Shown: in pieces, positions 1 through 10,233 of the stretch
Layout of the letters: each line of letters opens with the position of its first letter
How positions within the stretch are numbered: the first letter of the stretch is position 1
Assembly (NCBI RefSeq): GCF_963576615.1
Contig: NC_088711.1
Coordinates: 23,654,182 to 23,718,181 of the forward strand
DNA from: Watersipora subatra
Taxonomy: Eukaryota > Bryozoa > Gymnolaemata > Cheilostomatida > Watersiporidae
Length of the DNA stretch: 64,000 nt
Direction of reading: 5' to 3'
Position numbers and translations under genes: made by a program
The notes under the pieces: model-generated
What the model saw: the letters and a program-made list of their open reading frames with translations, nothing else
What the model was told of the DNA's origin: nothing
The model's database searches: none

Positions 1-438
1 GAAGCCTCATCAGTGCAGCTCAGAGCTTAGGCAAGGGACACAAATCCCATTACCAATGAGAGTTGAATTCCTGCCATGAAACAACTAGGTTGCCTCACAG
101 ACTTTAAGAAAGTCAATGTGCTGACACCAGAGTGCTCAAATCACAAAAGTGATGAGCTTTGCACAAAGGCTAATAGTGCCGTGCCTCTCACATAGTGCTC
201 AACCAAACCGAATTGAGGGAGCATATACTCATGCTACAGACAGTACTGTTTCGGCTATTGAAGCCTCATCAATGCAGCTCAGAGCTTAGGCAAGGGACAC
301 AAATCCCATTACCAATGAGAGTTGAATTCCTGCCATGAAACAACTAGGTTGCCTCACAGACTAAGAAAGTCAATGTGCTGGCACCAGAGTGCTCAAATCA
401 CAAAAGTGATGAGCTTTGCACAAAGGCTAATAGTGCCG
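1..438. repeat. 259-bp-period direct duplication
   Basis: Bases 1-181 recur almost unchanged at 260-438. Differences are a few substitutions and a 2-base indel; the copies are separated by about 78 bases of unique sequence. The second copy runs straight into a (TA)n tract. No convincing reading frame spans it. Because it abuts LINE fragments it may be part of the same element, but I could not match it to the LINE copy downstream. Confidence 0.75.
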
Positions 439-442
439 CTCA

Positions 443-446
<4 letters not shown>

Positions 447-494
<48 letters not shown>
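447..494. repeat. (TA)n microsatellite joining LINE fragments
   Basis: Uninterrupted TA dinucleotide tract directly before a 5'-truncated LINE fragment. The same kind of tract follows the 3' ends of the LINE fragments at about 1036-1055 and 2683-2716, so TA tracts sit at each LINE boundary here. Confidence 0.9.
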
Positions 495-496
<2 letters not shown>

Positions 497-1036
497 CAGG
501 TATTGTGTATAGAAGTCTATGTGATGAGTATGGCCTTAATAAACCACAACACTGGTGGGAAGCTCCTGGTAAGGTCAATGAAAATGACCACGCTAAGATC
601 CTCTGGGACTTCTACATCCAAACTATAACAAGCATGTCCTAGCAAACCAACCAGATATAGTGGTGGTAGACAAGGAGAACAAGAGGGCTACTATAATAGA
701 TATAGCAGTACCCAATGACTACAATATAGCCAGCAAAGAAAAAGAAAAGGTAGAGAAATATCTCCCTCTTGGAGAAGAAATTGAAAAATGCTGGAATGTA
801 AGAACAACTGTAATTCCAGTAGTCATTGGGGCACTGGGCGCAAAAACACCGGCGCATAAAATGTGGCTTGCCCAAATACCAACAACAATCAACTCAGGTG
901 AGTTGCAGAAAAGTGCGCTATTGGGAACAGCTAAGATCTTGAGGCGAGTGCTCAAACTCCCAGGTCTCTGGTAGGAGACCCGAGTTAGAGCAGAATTTAC
1001 TACCCATATGGGGTATCCGGGGTGAAGACACAATTT
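497..1036 (+). pseudogene. 5'-truncated LINE 3' fragment, endonuclease region (fragment 1)
   Basis: Aligns with 2144-2682. It encodes the C-terminal part of a non-LTR retrotransposon polyprotein from just after the CCHC motif: a region around QHWWEAPGKVNEND, a PD...D block (QPDIVVVDKEN then TIIDIAVP) typical of restriction-like endonuclease LINEs, and the terminal ILRRVLKLPGLW before the stop. A one-base insertion near 620 (aaactataac where the intact copy has ggactgac) shifts the frame, so the product is broken. The 3' end leads into (TA)n. Confidence 0.85.
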
Positions 1037-1057
1037 TTTATATATATATATATACAG

Positions 1058-1338
1058 GCGGATATGGCAGCCCAGGAGCAAGTGCTCCCAACAAGGCAAC
1101 TCCAAACGAAAATCTATCACACTAAAGACGATCCTAGATGCAGACTGTGCAAAGATGCACCTGAGACCATCCAACACATCATCAGTGGATGCAAGCAGCT
1201 AGCAGGGAACGCATACACTGAGCGGCATAATCATGTCGCAGGTGTTGTGTATAGAAGTCTATGTGATGAGTATGGCCTTAATAAACCACAACACTGGTGG
1301 GAAGCTCCTGGTAAGGTCAATGAAAATGACCGCGCTTG
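1058..1338 (+). pseudogene. LINE fragment with CCHC motif (fragment 2)
   Basis: Matches about 1963-2242 of the adjacent longer copy. It carries the zinc knuckle C-X2-C-X8-H-X4-C (CRLCKDAPETIQHIISGC) seen upstream of the endonuclease in R2-like LINEs. It stops abruptly at a palindromic junction with a different part of the same element, so it is a rearranged piece and not a gene. Confidence 0.85.
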
Positions 1339-1418
1339 TGCTTTGCATAATCCCCAAGTACTTGTACCCTTCTTCTTCATAGAAGAAGGGTACAAGTACT
1401 TGGGGATTATGCAAAGCA
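1339..1418. repeat. 38-bp perfect inverted repeat with 4-nt loop
   Basis: The left arm 1339-1376 is the exact reverse complement of 1381-1418, with loop tcat. The right arm is genuine LINE coding sequence (start of the YKYLGIMQS block); the left arm is its inverted copy, placed at the junction with fragment 2. This looks like a fold-back or template-switch scar. Confidence 0.95.
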
Positions 1419-2682
1419 ACATCAACCACGAAGCCGAGGTACGTCACAAAGCCATTTCTGAATACAAGAAACGCCTTCGGCAGGTCCTACAGAACCAGCT
1501 CAATGCCAAGAACCAAGTCATGGCAATAAACACCTACACACTGCCAGTAACAAGATATCCAGCAGGCATAATAAAGTGGACTGAGGAAGCCATCAAGGAA
1601 ACAGATATAGCAACTCGTAAACTGCTGACCATGCATGGAGCACTCCACCCAAAATCTGATACTACTAGATTGTATCTTGATAGAAAAGATGGCAGTAGGG
1701 GACTCAAAAGTGTACAGCAGACAGTGAAAGAGGAGGAGTAAAGCATCAAAGCATATGCAGCCTCCATGGCCATCTCAGATAAGTTGCTAGCTGAATTTCA
1801 ATCGGCTGGTCTTACAACGGACCTACGCCCTGATGATGAGGAAATTGACTGGCACACGAAACCTTTTCATGGTGCTTACCACCAACGAATATCTAAGGTT
1901 GGCGATCTTCACCAGACATATATGTGGCTGAACAAAGGAAACCTAACGGCCAATACAGAGTCGCTAATCATGGCAGCCCAGGAGCAAGTGCTCCCAACAA
2001 GGCAACTCCAAACGAAAATCTATCACACTAGAGACGATCCTAGATGCAGACTGTGCAAAGATGCACCTGAGACCATCCAACACATCATCAGTGGATGCAG
2101 GCAGCTAGCAGGGAACGCATACACTGAGCGGCATAATCATGTCGCAGGTATTGTGTATAGAAGTCTATGTGATGAGTATGGCCTTAATAAACCACAACAC
2201 TGGTGGGAAGCTCCTGGTAAGGTCAATGAAAATGACCGCGCTAAGATCCTCTGGGACTTCTACATCCGGACTGACAAGCATGTCCTAGCAAACCAACCAG
2301 ATATAGTGGTGGTAGACAAGGAGAACAAGAGAGCTACTATAATAGATATAGCAGTACCCAATGACTACAATATAGCCAGCAAAGAAAAAGAAAAGGTAGA
2401 GAAATATCTCCCTCTTGGAGAAGAAATCGAAAAATGCTGGAATGTAAGAACAACTGTAATCCCAGTAGTCATTGGGGCACTGGGCGCAATAACACCGGCG
2501 CATAAAATGTGGCTTGCCCAAATACCAACAGCAATCAACTCAGGTGAGTTGCAGAAAAGTGCGCTATTGGGAACAGCTAAGATCTTGAGGCGAGTGCTCA
2601 AACTCCCAGGTCTCTGGTAGGAGACCCGAGTTAGAGCAGAATTTACCACCCATACAGGGTACCCGGGGTGAGGAAACAATTT
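1381..2682 (+). pseudogene. LINE 3' portion: RT thumb, CCHC and restriction-like endonuclease
   Basis: This is the longest LINE copy. It encodes a region typical of the post-RT segment of REL-type LINEs (YKYLGI, INTYTLPVTRYPAGIIKW, RKLLTMHGALHPKS), then CRLCKDAPETIQHIISGC (CCHC knuckle), the endonuclease PD/D block, and the end LKLPGLW. An in-frame TAA at 1739-1741 interrupts it; reading continues in the same frame (SIKAYAASMAISDK) to the natural stop at 2618-2620. Apart from that nonsense codon the frame is open. The element is 5'-truncated at the palindrome and lacks the RT catalytic core. It resembles the R2 superclade in architecture; I cannot assign a clade. Confidence 0.85.
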
Positions 2683-2716
2683 ATATATATATATATATAT
2701 GTATATATATGTATAA
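2683..2716. repeat. TA-rich LINE tail
   Basis: (TA)n with two ATGTATAT interruptions, directly after the LINE 3' end. It is probably the simple-repeat tail of the element. Confidence 0.7.
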
Positions 2717-3585
2717 GTAATTATATGTGAGTATATAAAATATAAGAAATAAATTCGTGGCCCAGCGTCCGCCACAATGTAACATTAACACAGCAGGTTA
2801 GTACCAATTAATTTACTAACAAATAAATATGACAAACAACACTTTTTACCAATTAGATACAACCACAATTATTTTGCACTCAAGTATGAAAACATGAAGC
2901 AAGTCACTAACATAAAACTTGTTTATACAATACAAAAACATAAGCGCCGTGTCGATCTAGTTGTAAACGGCCATGTTGTTAGTTGTTTGAACATCTTTCT
3001 AGGTAATAGCAACAAAAGTTATTTCAGTATTATTTAATATTTTACAACTTATTTTATATTTTAAAATTTTTTACATTAAATTATACATGTATTTTAATTT
3101 TTCAAAAATATTACAACCATATTTCAGCTTTAAAATGATAGTAATATAAGATTGACACTTTATTGGAACATAAAAGCAGAAAAATTTCCTCCGTATTAGG
3201 TAGCGCATTTTCATATGTTGTTGGAAGCACAACAGGAAAGTGAAGTGCAATTAATGCTAGAAAGAATTTGCCTACCACCACAGCACATCATGAATAAGTT
3301 ATCATTTAACTAATTCTCATCCTACCGCTCAGAAATCATCACCAGCTGCCGCAGACAATAACTACTACCACTGTATGTAGGAAAAGGGCACTTCTTCATT
3401 CGGATAATGTGAATAAACTGTGCTGCCTCAACTATTGGCTGGCTTAGTTTTCATAGACTGTATTCATACTTATATTTAAAACATTGTAACTTATGTACAT
3501 TGTACATAATATGTAATCCTGTGAACAGGATAATTGTCTCAAATATAATTAATTTATATATAGCTGTATTATTTGTTTTCGAATA
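2717..3585. other. AT-rich non-coding sequence
   Basis: No ORF, exon-like block or terminal repeat recognised. Several short poly-T and poly-A runs. Confidence 0.5.
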
Positions 3586-3589
3586 TGCA

Positions 3590-3690
3590 GGTTTTTGCTA
3601 GATTAATTGTAAGATTAATCGAAGATTAACTGGTTCAGACCAATTATTAATCGCGATTAATTTTTATGATCGTTGTGCAGCTCTAATTTT
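3590..3690. mobile_element. Possible hAT-type MITE end
   Basis: Contains repeated gattaatcg motifs and ends in cgttgtgcagctcta, an arrangement often seen at hAT MITE termini. No partner end found nearby, so this is only a fragment call. Confidence 0.25.
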
Positions 3691-3789
3691 AATACAACAA
3701 TCAATTTTTGAGCTACTGCAAATGTAAGCTATTTTTGTTTATTAGTGTTGTGATCTCTCATCTCCATTGTGTCATAAACCATTTTTGTA

Positions 3790-4380
3790 TCATAAACCAA
3801 TTGAAAGATCACAAAATTTCCTACTAAAGCTACTAATAACGTTTTTGTAAAAACGTCAGGTAGACCTAAATGCAAAAAAGAGCGGTATTGAGAGCGAGGT
3901 ATGAATATTCAATTAGAGGTCAGTATGCGGATTGAGTTTGTTTGGAATCAAACGTTTTTGTTTCTGGTTTTGGTCGCGAGACTTTGTAAAGCCATGACTC
4001 TCACAGTACAGTGCTGTATAACTTCACAGGGGTTCGCGGCTAACGGAAACGTGTATCGGAACTTGCACGGTTCCAAACAAACAAGACACGCCTACTATGT
4101 TTATATACCGGTAAGTAATTATGAAGAGGTCGCAGCACCAACTAACACAAATTACTTCCATTGACAGTCGCTCTGAAATTGATTGTTGTATTTTACAGCA
4201 CTTGAAAGAGGACAAAATTTCCTACAAGAAACAACACATAATTTTTTGTAAAAAAGTAAATTTAATGCAAAAAAGTGAGAGGTTGAGAGCGAGGTAAGAA
4301 TATTCCATTATAGATCAGTATGTCGATCGGGTGTGCTTGGAAACAAGCGTTTTTGTTTCCGGTTTTTGATGCGGAAGAGG
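3790..4380. repeat. Diverged tandem duplication, about 400-bp unit
   Basis: Blocks around 3800-3990 and 4195-4375 share the same ordered segments: acaaaatttcct, a poly-A-flanked ttttttgtaaaaa stretch, ttgagagcgaggta, gatcagtatg and gtttttgtttc. They have many substitutions. No plausible product. Confidence 0.6.
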
Positions 4381-4390
4381 ACTCTGTGAA

Positions 4391-4505
4391 ACTACATATG
4401 CGGCTCTGGGTCGCCCTACTTTCTCATACACGGCACGAGCAGAGCCGTATAGTTTCACATATGTGAAACTATGTTTTCACGTATGTGAAACTATGCGGCT
4501 CTGGG
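4391..4505. repeat. Nested direct and inverted repeats
   Basis: A perfect 24-bp palindrome lies at 4449-4472. Around it, 4440-4470 is a near-exact inverted copy of about 4474-4504, and gaaactacatatgcggctct at 4390 is a direct copy of the later arm. A cruciform-prone cluster; no gene. Confidence 0.8.
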
Positions 4506-5060
4506 CACGAGTATTCCGAAGTCAAACAGGAAATAGCGCCAGAATAAATAATGAGATATCCACATACCGCACTTTACACACTGTATACGTTGTCCCGATT
4601 ATGCAAACAATCATCATAAAAAACTTTATCGATCGTAACTCAGACAACACATTTTTATAACATGTATACGGCAAGATTGTAACAACAAAATATCTATTAG
4701 TAACTGTTGTGCCCTTGGTTGCAACAGCTGAATGCCACCAGATTAGCACTGCACGTTGGAAGAATTACTCGTGTTTTGCATACTGTACTGCTCCTTTAAA
4801 AGCATTTTGGAAGACAGTGAAATGGCTTCAGAAACGGTTGCCATCTTAGATAGGTAAGCTGACGAGTGATGAAGGTTTTTTTCAGTTGAAGTAACTGTTA
4901 TTCCTGAATAGTTTTTTAGCATCGTTGGAAGGGTTAGGTTTGGCTTGTCAAATTTACGTCTGCTAGAAAAAGCATATTTGATGTTGGTAGAGGTTTACGA
5001 AAAACTCTCAATTTGCTATGAGCAAAAGACTTATTGGTTGAATAGTCTTGTATGAAATTA
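4505..5060. repeat. Segmental duplication block, copy A
   Basis: About 4505-4860 is a diverged copy of 32955-33330. The part at 4880-5060 matches 35255-35340 plus 36011-36080, which a TIR element has split in the second copy. Order and orientation are kept, so this is one duplicated segment. Confidence 0.7.
4822..4853 (+). CDS. Possible first coding exon (weak)
   Basis: ATG followed by ten codons (MASETVAILDR) and a good donor AG|GTAAGC. The related segment near 33290 has GTG in place of ATG but keeps a GTAAG donor-like sequence. No downstream exon could be linked. Treat as speculative; it may be chance. Confidence 0.15.
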
Positions 5061-5439
5061 TTAGCAAATGCAGATAGCATATTGTTTTAAGCTGTATTAG
5101 AGGAAATAATAGTCACTTAATTCGGAGAGCGAAATTCAGCGCCTTTTTTTCCAACTAGTCCAACATGTGTAGAAAAAGCGCCCTTTTCAAAAATTGATCG
5201 GCTAAAAACAAAATGCAAAGTAGGAGTCGTCTTCTGTTTAAATATTGTAAGTATACATGAGAGAGCAACTCCAAAATCTTTGACACATGTAAAGTAATTC
5301 CTAAACAGCAGAAACCGTATAATTATGCATTATTGCAACAACAAAAACGTCTGGTTCAACAAAGGACCATCAAGAAAAGCAATCATTTTACACCCATCTC
5401 CGAATGAATCTTTTTCCACATAAAAACAAAACCTGAGTG

Positions 5440-5790
5440 CGTAAACACCTTATCACAGGCTAACAGAGGCATCTATAAAAGAGAACAGCTCCAATGACTC
5501 AGCCTCTCTCTTTCCCATCCATCTGCAGAACCTCTTCTCTTTCACTGTTTCAACTGCTGAGCCTCTCTACCTATGGACTGTCATGACTTTCATTTGACTG
5601 TCAAGACTTGCAGTCATATGGGACACTGAAGAGCATTAATGACTGCGAGTAAGAGTTGACATTCATTGGCTGTTTTAACATTTTGTCTTTAGTGTTATTA
5701 CTTTAGAATTTTATTAGTTGTGTATTTTAATTGTTGGACTTATAAAATAAAGAAGTATCTTCACTGAAAAATATCAGTATTGCATATAAT
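5440..5790 (+). mobile_element. LTR-like fragment with TATA box and polyadenylation signal
   Basis: Contains tataaaagag at about 5474, a CT-rich leader (gactcagcctctctctttcc), then aataaag at about 5747 followed by aaatatcagta. A diverged copy in opposite orientation lies at 34409-34840 with the same order of signals. TATA-leader-AATAAA in a dispersed repeat fits a solo LTR. I found no reliable TG..CA ends or target duplication. Confidence 0.45.
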
Positions 5791-5799
5791 AGCCCAACA

Positions 5800-6140
5800 C
5801 TTCACTTGTGCCTGAACCAAATCAAATTAGTTCACAGAAGCTAAGCAAAAGTGCACAAACTAAACATAGTCAAAATAGAATAAGATAACAAAAAAGCTTA
5901 ACACTGATGTATGAATTCAGATTAGTTGCGTATAATTTCTTCCAAATCCCACATAGCAACACACAGGCTACTTCAATAACACAATACAGAAAATAATATT
6001 GCAATCAGTTGAAGTAGAACACTGAAGGGAACGCTAACAGGAAGTTTAGCAAAGGAACCTTTATTCAGGTCAAAGCAACCTGAAAAGGACTGCAAGCAGG
6101 ATTTGATTAGTTTGGAAATTATAATGTGTATTTCACTTTA
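5800..6140. other. Non-coding flank shared with duplication copy B
   Basis: Matches about 37600-37800 (for example ggactgcaagcaggattt at 6090). No coding sequence seen. Confidence 0.5.
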
Positions 6141-6143
6141 TTG

Positions 6144-6335
6144 TCATCGAATTCTATTTTTAGAAATCATAATTTTATTTACATTGAAATAAATACCTGG
6201 AGACAGACCCGGGGTATACCCTTTCAAGAGGTAGCTGGGAAATAGTTCAATAGAGGCGAGGTAAAACAAGGATGAGACGATTGCTTGCATGGTTGTTATG
6301 GCTGGACTTCTGGGGATAACAAAATAATAAAACAT
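6144..6335 (-). pseudogene. ATP9-like P4-ATPase membrane exon (copy A)
   Basis: The minus strand reads TTMQAIVSSLFYLASIELF followed by PSYLLKGY. This resembles the ATP9A/ATP9B (Neo1-type) transmembrane segment after the hinge (family pattern STMQAVFSSVFYFASVPLY). It sits downstream, in gene direction, of the other copy A ATP9 exons and is not joined to an intact frame. A second, more decayed copy of the same exon (YYLASIELFSS) occurs at about 6380-6440. Confidence 0.65.
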
Positions 6336-6484
6336 GGAAAAGTCATTGTTTTATTCACATTCAATCAATCACCTGAAGACAAATCTTAACTGGAAAAGAG
6401 TTCAATGGATGCAAGGTAGTATAGGGATAAGAAAATGATGTGATAAAATAAATTTCTGGCCGAAAGGGAAAAAATGTGACAACT

Positions 6485-6960
6485 CTCACTTTGGAGTTTA
6501 ATAATTTATTAATTCACAATATATTGCAGCCATTTGAGTGCACTAGACCCTATGCTACCTAAAATACAACCTGCAGCACACAACAGAAAAAGATGAAACA
6601 AACTTTTATACATTTTACTGAAGCTAATAGAGTGTGCTAAGCCCAACACCACCTAAAATAAAACCTGATGAACCCAACAGGAATTAAAACCAATTTTTTA
6701 CTTCGCTGCTACATGAAGTTCAATCTGCTGGACCCAACATCAAGGACCTGAAACCAACTTTTTATACTCTGCTAAAGCCGGTGCATTTTGCAGAACTCAA
6801 TACTACCGAAAGTACAACCTGATGAGCCCAAACAGAAGGACCCGAAGCCATCAGAGTGAACTGTACCCAATGCTATCTGAAGTACAACTCACTCAACCCA
6901 ACAGGAAATAACTAAACTTTTTGTTAGTGTAATACCAATGATGTATGGATAGTATTATAT
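6485..6960. repeat. Imperfect tandem repeat of about 90-100 bp
   Basis: Recurring pattern: gagtg..ctagaccca, acctaaaatacaacctgctg, aacccaacaggaa, gaaaccaactttttatac. Four to five diverged units. Related arrays are at about 37890-38050 and 59980-60330 in the other duplicated segments. Confidence 0.7.
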
Positions 6961-7246
6961 TATCGATCCCTTGAAAATACTCAAGCAAATAGACAAGTTT
7001 CTTCAGTAACTGAAATAATTTATTTAAACTTCAAGCAGTGTCTCTTATGAGAGCTAAACACTAGCTGGACTATCGTAACAGTTTTGGCAATATTTATCTA
7101 TATATATAAATCTCAGTGTTTGTCTGTCGTCATTTGTCTGTCCAGTTATAGCAATAAAGTTTTAGGAGAGAAAAATCTATTTCACTGAGAATTTGAACTC
7201 ACAACATTTACGCTGCAAATCTACTGATAAATTTTTGTAACCAAGT

Positions 7247-7725
7247 TTTTGTCAAGTCTCAAGTCTTTCTACTAATATTCTGATTGTGTTTGACCTCAAG
7301 TCTTTCTACTAATATTCTGATTGTGTCTGACCTCAAGTCTTTCTACTGATATTCTGATTGTATCTGACCTTAAGTCTTTCTACTAATATTCTGATTGTAT
7401 CTGACCTCAAGTCTTTCTACTAATATTCTGATTGTATCTGATCACAAGTCTTTCTACTAATATTCTGATTGTATCTGACCTCAAGTCTTTCTTCTAATAT
7501 TCTGATTGTGTTTGACCTCAAGTCTTTCTATTAATATTCTGATTGTGTCTGACCTCAAGTCTTTCTACTGATATTCTGATTGTATCTGACCTCACGTCTT
7601 TCTACTGATATTCTGATTGTATCTGACCTCAAGTCTTTCTACTAATATTCTGATTGTATCTGACCTCAAGTCTTTTTACTGATATTCTGATTGTGTCTGA
7701 CCTCAAGTTCTGTTACTGGTATTCT
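7247..7725. repeat. 37-bp minisatellite derived from ATP9-like exon
   Basis: About twelve to thirteen tandem copies of a 37-bp unit (core aagtctttctactaatattc, period confirmed by 7261 to 7298). Segment C holds only one equivalent unit at about 63005-63045, where it encodes the end of the NMARE block of the ATP9 relic. The array is therefore an amplification within a pseudo-exon, specific to copy A. Confidence 0.9.
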
Positions 7726-8462
7726 GACAATGATGTCTTTGATATGATAAGAGTCCTTGGGTTTTCCCTAGCCATTTTTTCTGTCTACTTTTCCAGTCAG
7801 TCATTGTACTGTACATCAGCATTGGTAACCAAATCTGCACCAATTATATAGCATGTAATGCTAACTGTGTCATTCTCAACTATGATGCTCATTCTTTTTG
7901 TAAACAATGTGAATGAAAACGTCTACCTTATTACATATTTGATAAGACAATTCATTGACAGGTGATGTAAGAGTTATGGCAGTAAGCTTTCTCTATACCT
8001 CTCAGTGCTAGATAAACTGCTTCAGTTCATTTGGCAAGGGCAACCTCATCAGAAGTCATGTTGTGGCAAAGGCTATAACCGTGACTGCCTCATGCACTCA
8101 AGTTAAAGCAGTCTCGTAGATTCTTTGCTGTGAGGTACTCAAAAGAGTGGTTCCAGAGGAGAAATATGTTGTAAGGCGTTCTCTACTTCTCACATAGTCT
8201 CAGTAGTGTGGGAGATTGTGCCGAGGAGAAGTTTCTTAAAAACCATCTCATTCAGGGTAAAAGTACCAGTCTTGTCTGACAGATTTTACTCTATTTTTTC
8301 AAGGTCCTTAAGAATGGAGGTGCTCCTTACAATGATGCCCTTGATATTTTTGTGCCTCACATTCATCAGCCTGTGGGTTTTTTCCTATGTCAAGGTTAAC
8401 ACGCCAGCTGATAACTATTAAGTTCTAAAGAAAAGTGAAAGGTGAACCTACTCAGGTATTGA
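7700..8462 (-). pseudogene. ATP9-like P4-ATPase (phospholipid flippase) pseudogene, copy A
   Basis: Read on the minus strand from 8462 downward. First the phosphorylation block: NLSDKTGT with the catalytic Asp, TLNEMVFKK and LLLGTIS. Then VHEAVTVIA and, after a frameshift, LCHNM. Then GADLVTNADVQYND and KMARENPRTLI, matching the ATP9 nucleotide-binding region. Defects are clear: a stop right before NLSDKTGT, frameshifts around the RVNLD block, TGA where ATP9 proteins have Trp (QYNDW), and a stop after SLSEYQ. ATP9/Neo1 P4-ATPases are Golgi/endosomal flippase-family proteins; this copy cannot make one. The nearby SLC22 gene runs in the opposite direction. Confidence 0.8.
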
Positions 8463-8464
8463 TA

Positions 8465-10230
8465 CCTTCTGAAAACCATTTACATGAATCCAAATGAGTG
8501 CGTGGCCTATCATCGCTAGGAATAAAGTTTAATCTGGTTAATTTCTTAATCAGACAGTTTTTATATAGATAGCATCCATAGGAGTTAATTCATAGGACTA
8601 GCAAAATGCCGCTCGCTCAGTCAGGGCCTTAGTACTTGCTGCATGGTGAAACCCTTCTATTGTGCCAATCCTTCGACATTCTTGTGCATGGTTCAGCAAT
8701 TTAAGATTGATTCTCATAGGTTTAGTATGATAAGGACACTTTTGCTTTTATGACATTTTTTGTATAAATTCATAGAGGGCAGTCTGCAGTCTTCCACATG
8801 CAAAATTTTTCAAACTCTACGCTGTGTTTTTGGCGTTATTGTGTGAATTACATCCCATTTCTAGCGTTGTGCCATCACCAAGATAGCTTATGGTAAGGGC
8901 TTTGTGAATAGTCACTTCTTGACTTAAGGCAGTTCAATGATACTGAAAAGTGGGTGAGGTATTCCATTGGCTATGAAACCATAATTACCCAAAGATATTT
9001 GCAAGCTGCTTCTGATTCTGAGGGGCAATGTGTTAAAGACCTCACACATTTAGCCAGCATGTTGGTGGTGTAGTCAGGGTCATCAAACATTTAAAGCATA
9101 AATCTACTATCCGCCTTGGCTGGCAGAAAATAGAGAGTATCGTAGAAGTGACGGGATCCTGGTACATTCTGAGTTTCCCTTGCCTTACCTGGAAGCCTGT
9201 CATATTTTTTATAGATTATTTCTCTTGTCAGTAGTGAAATCTACCTTTTATTGCATCAGAGCACAGTTGGTCCAAAAACTGGAGTTGCCCTTTTATGTTA
9301 TTAGTGTATTTTGCAGCCTTTTGAGCTATTCAAGGTTTCCTGATGTTTTTACTCTGTCTCTATAGTCAAGACCAACAGTCAACAGACAGTCCAATACCAA
9401 CACGTTTAGTTGCTACCATATAAATGAAGCGTTCTTCTACCTCGATGCAAATACAACAGCTGTTTAGGAGGCAATTAAACCAACTCGCTGTTTGAAAGAG
9501 ATGCAGTTAAGTGTTTGTATGGAGGGCTAGAACACATCAACCTTGAGTAAGAGATTTGACTGCTCTGCAGGATGTTCAGTCTATATAGCTTTAGATACTG
9601 TACCAAACATAAAAGGTGTACACCTGCGCATCAAAGGTGTTCAAAGCAGCATAAGAATATATACATTATATAGAATACATGTTCACAGGCTATGCATCTC
9701 TATCTGCATGTCACAAGAATATAATTTAGTACACAATCCTTTTGTTTACCTAATCACTTAATTCTGTCAAGTGTGGCTTAGACTAAGTTGTAGGAACTAA
9801 GGCCATCTACCATCATACTGATAGCTGCCAAGTCAAGTATGTACAAGTACTAGAACCTCTCAATACCAGCTGTGTGACTTGAAAGACAAGTCAGTGAAGA
9901 ATTTGTTAGCTGTTTAGATTATTAAATTAATATGATAGCACAAAATGTATACCATACAAGTATTATACATAGAATATGTGATGCAAATAGATGTTAACAT
10001 AAAATAGCAAATTTATAGGTTTACTTTTACACAACTTCTTTAAAATATTACAACCTAAATAAGGTTGTAAAAGGGTGCTTTCAAAAGACGTTTGATATTC
10101 TGTAATCAGGAGTCATAAAGTAGACCAAGCAAATTGATTAGGCATCTGCTATTTCTATCTCTATAATTGACTGATGCCACACTTCTAACTAGCGCAGGCT
10201 AAAAAGGAACATAATCGGAGAGGTTGCCAG
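8465..10230. other. Non-coding part of duplicated segment A
   Basis: Collinear with about 40000-40920, and its first 200 bases match 63795-64000. No intact coding exon recognised. A short frame (minus, near 8600-8750) corresponds to the minus-strand frame at 40127-40345, but I could not place either in ATP9. Confidence 0.6.
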
Positions 10231-10233
10231 ATA

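Noticed and set aside
393-2775. Minus-strand ORFs across the LINE fragments
   Set aside because: Shadows of the plus-strand LINE frame and of TA tracts; no family match.
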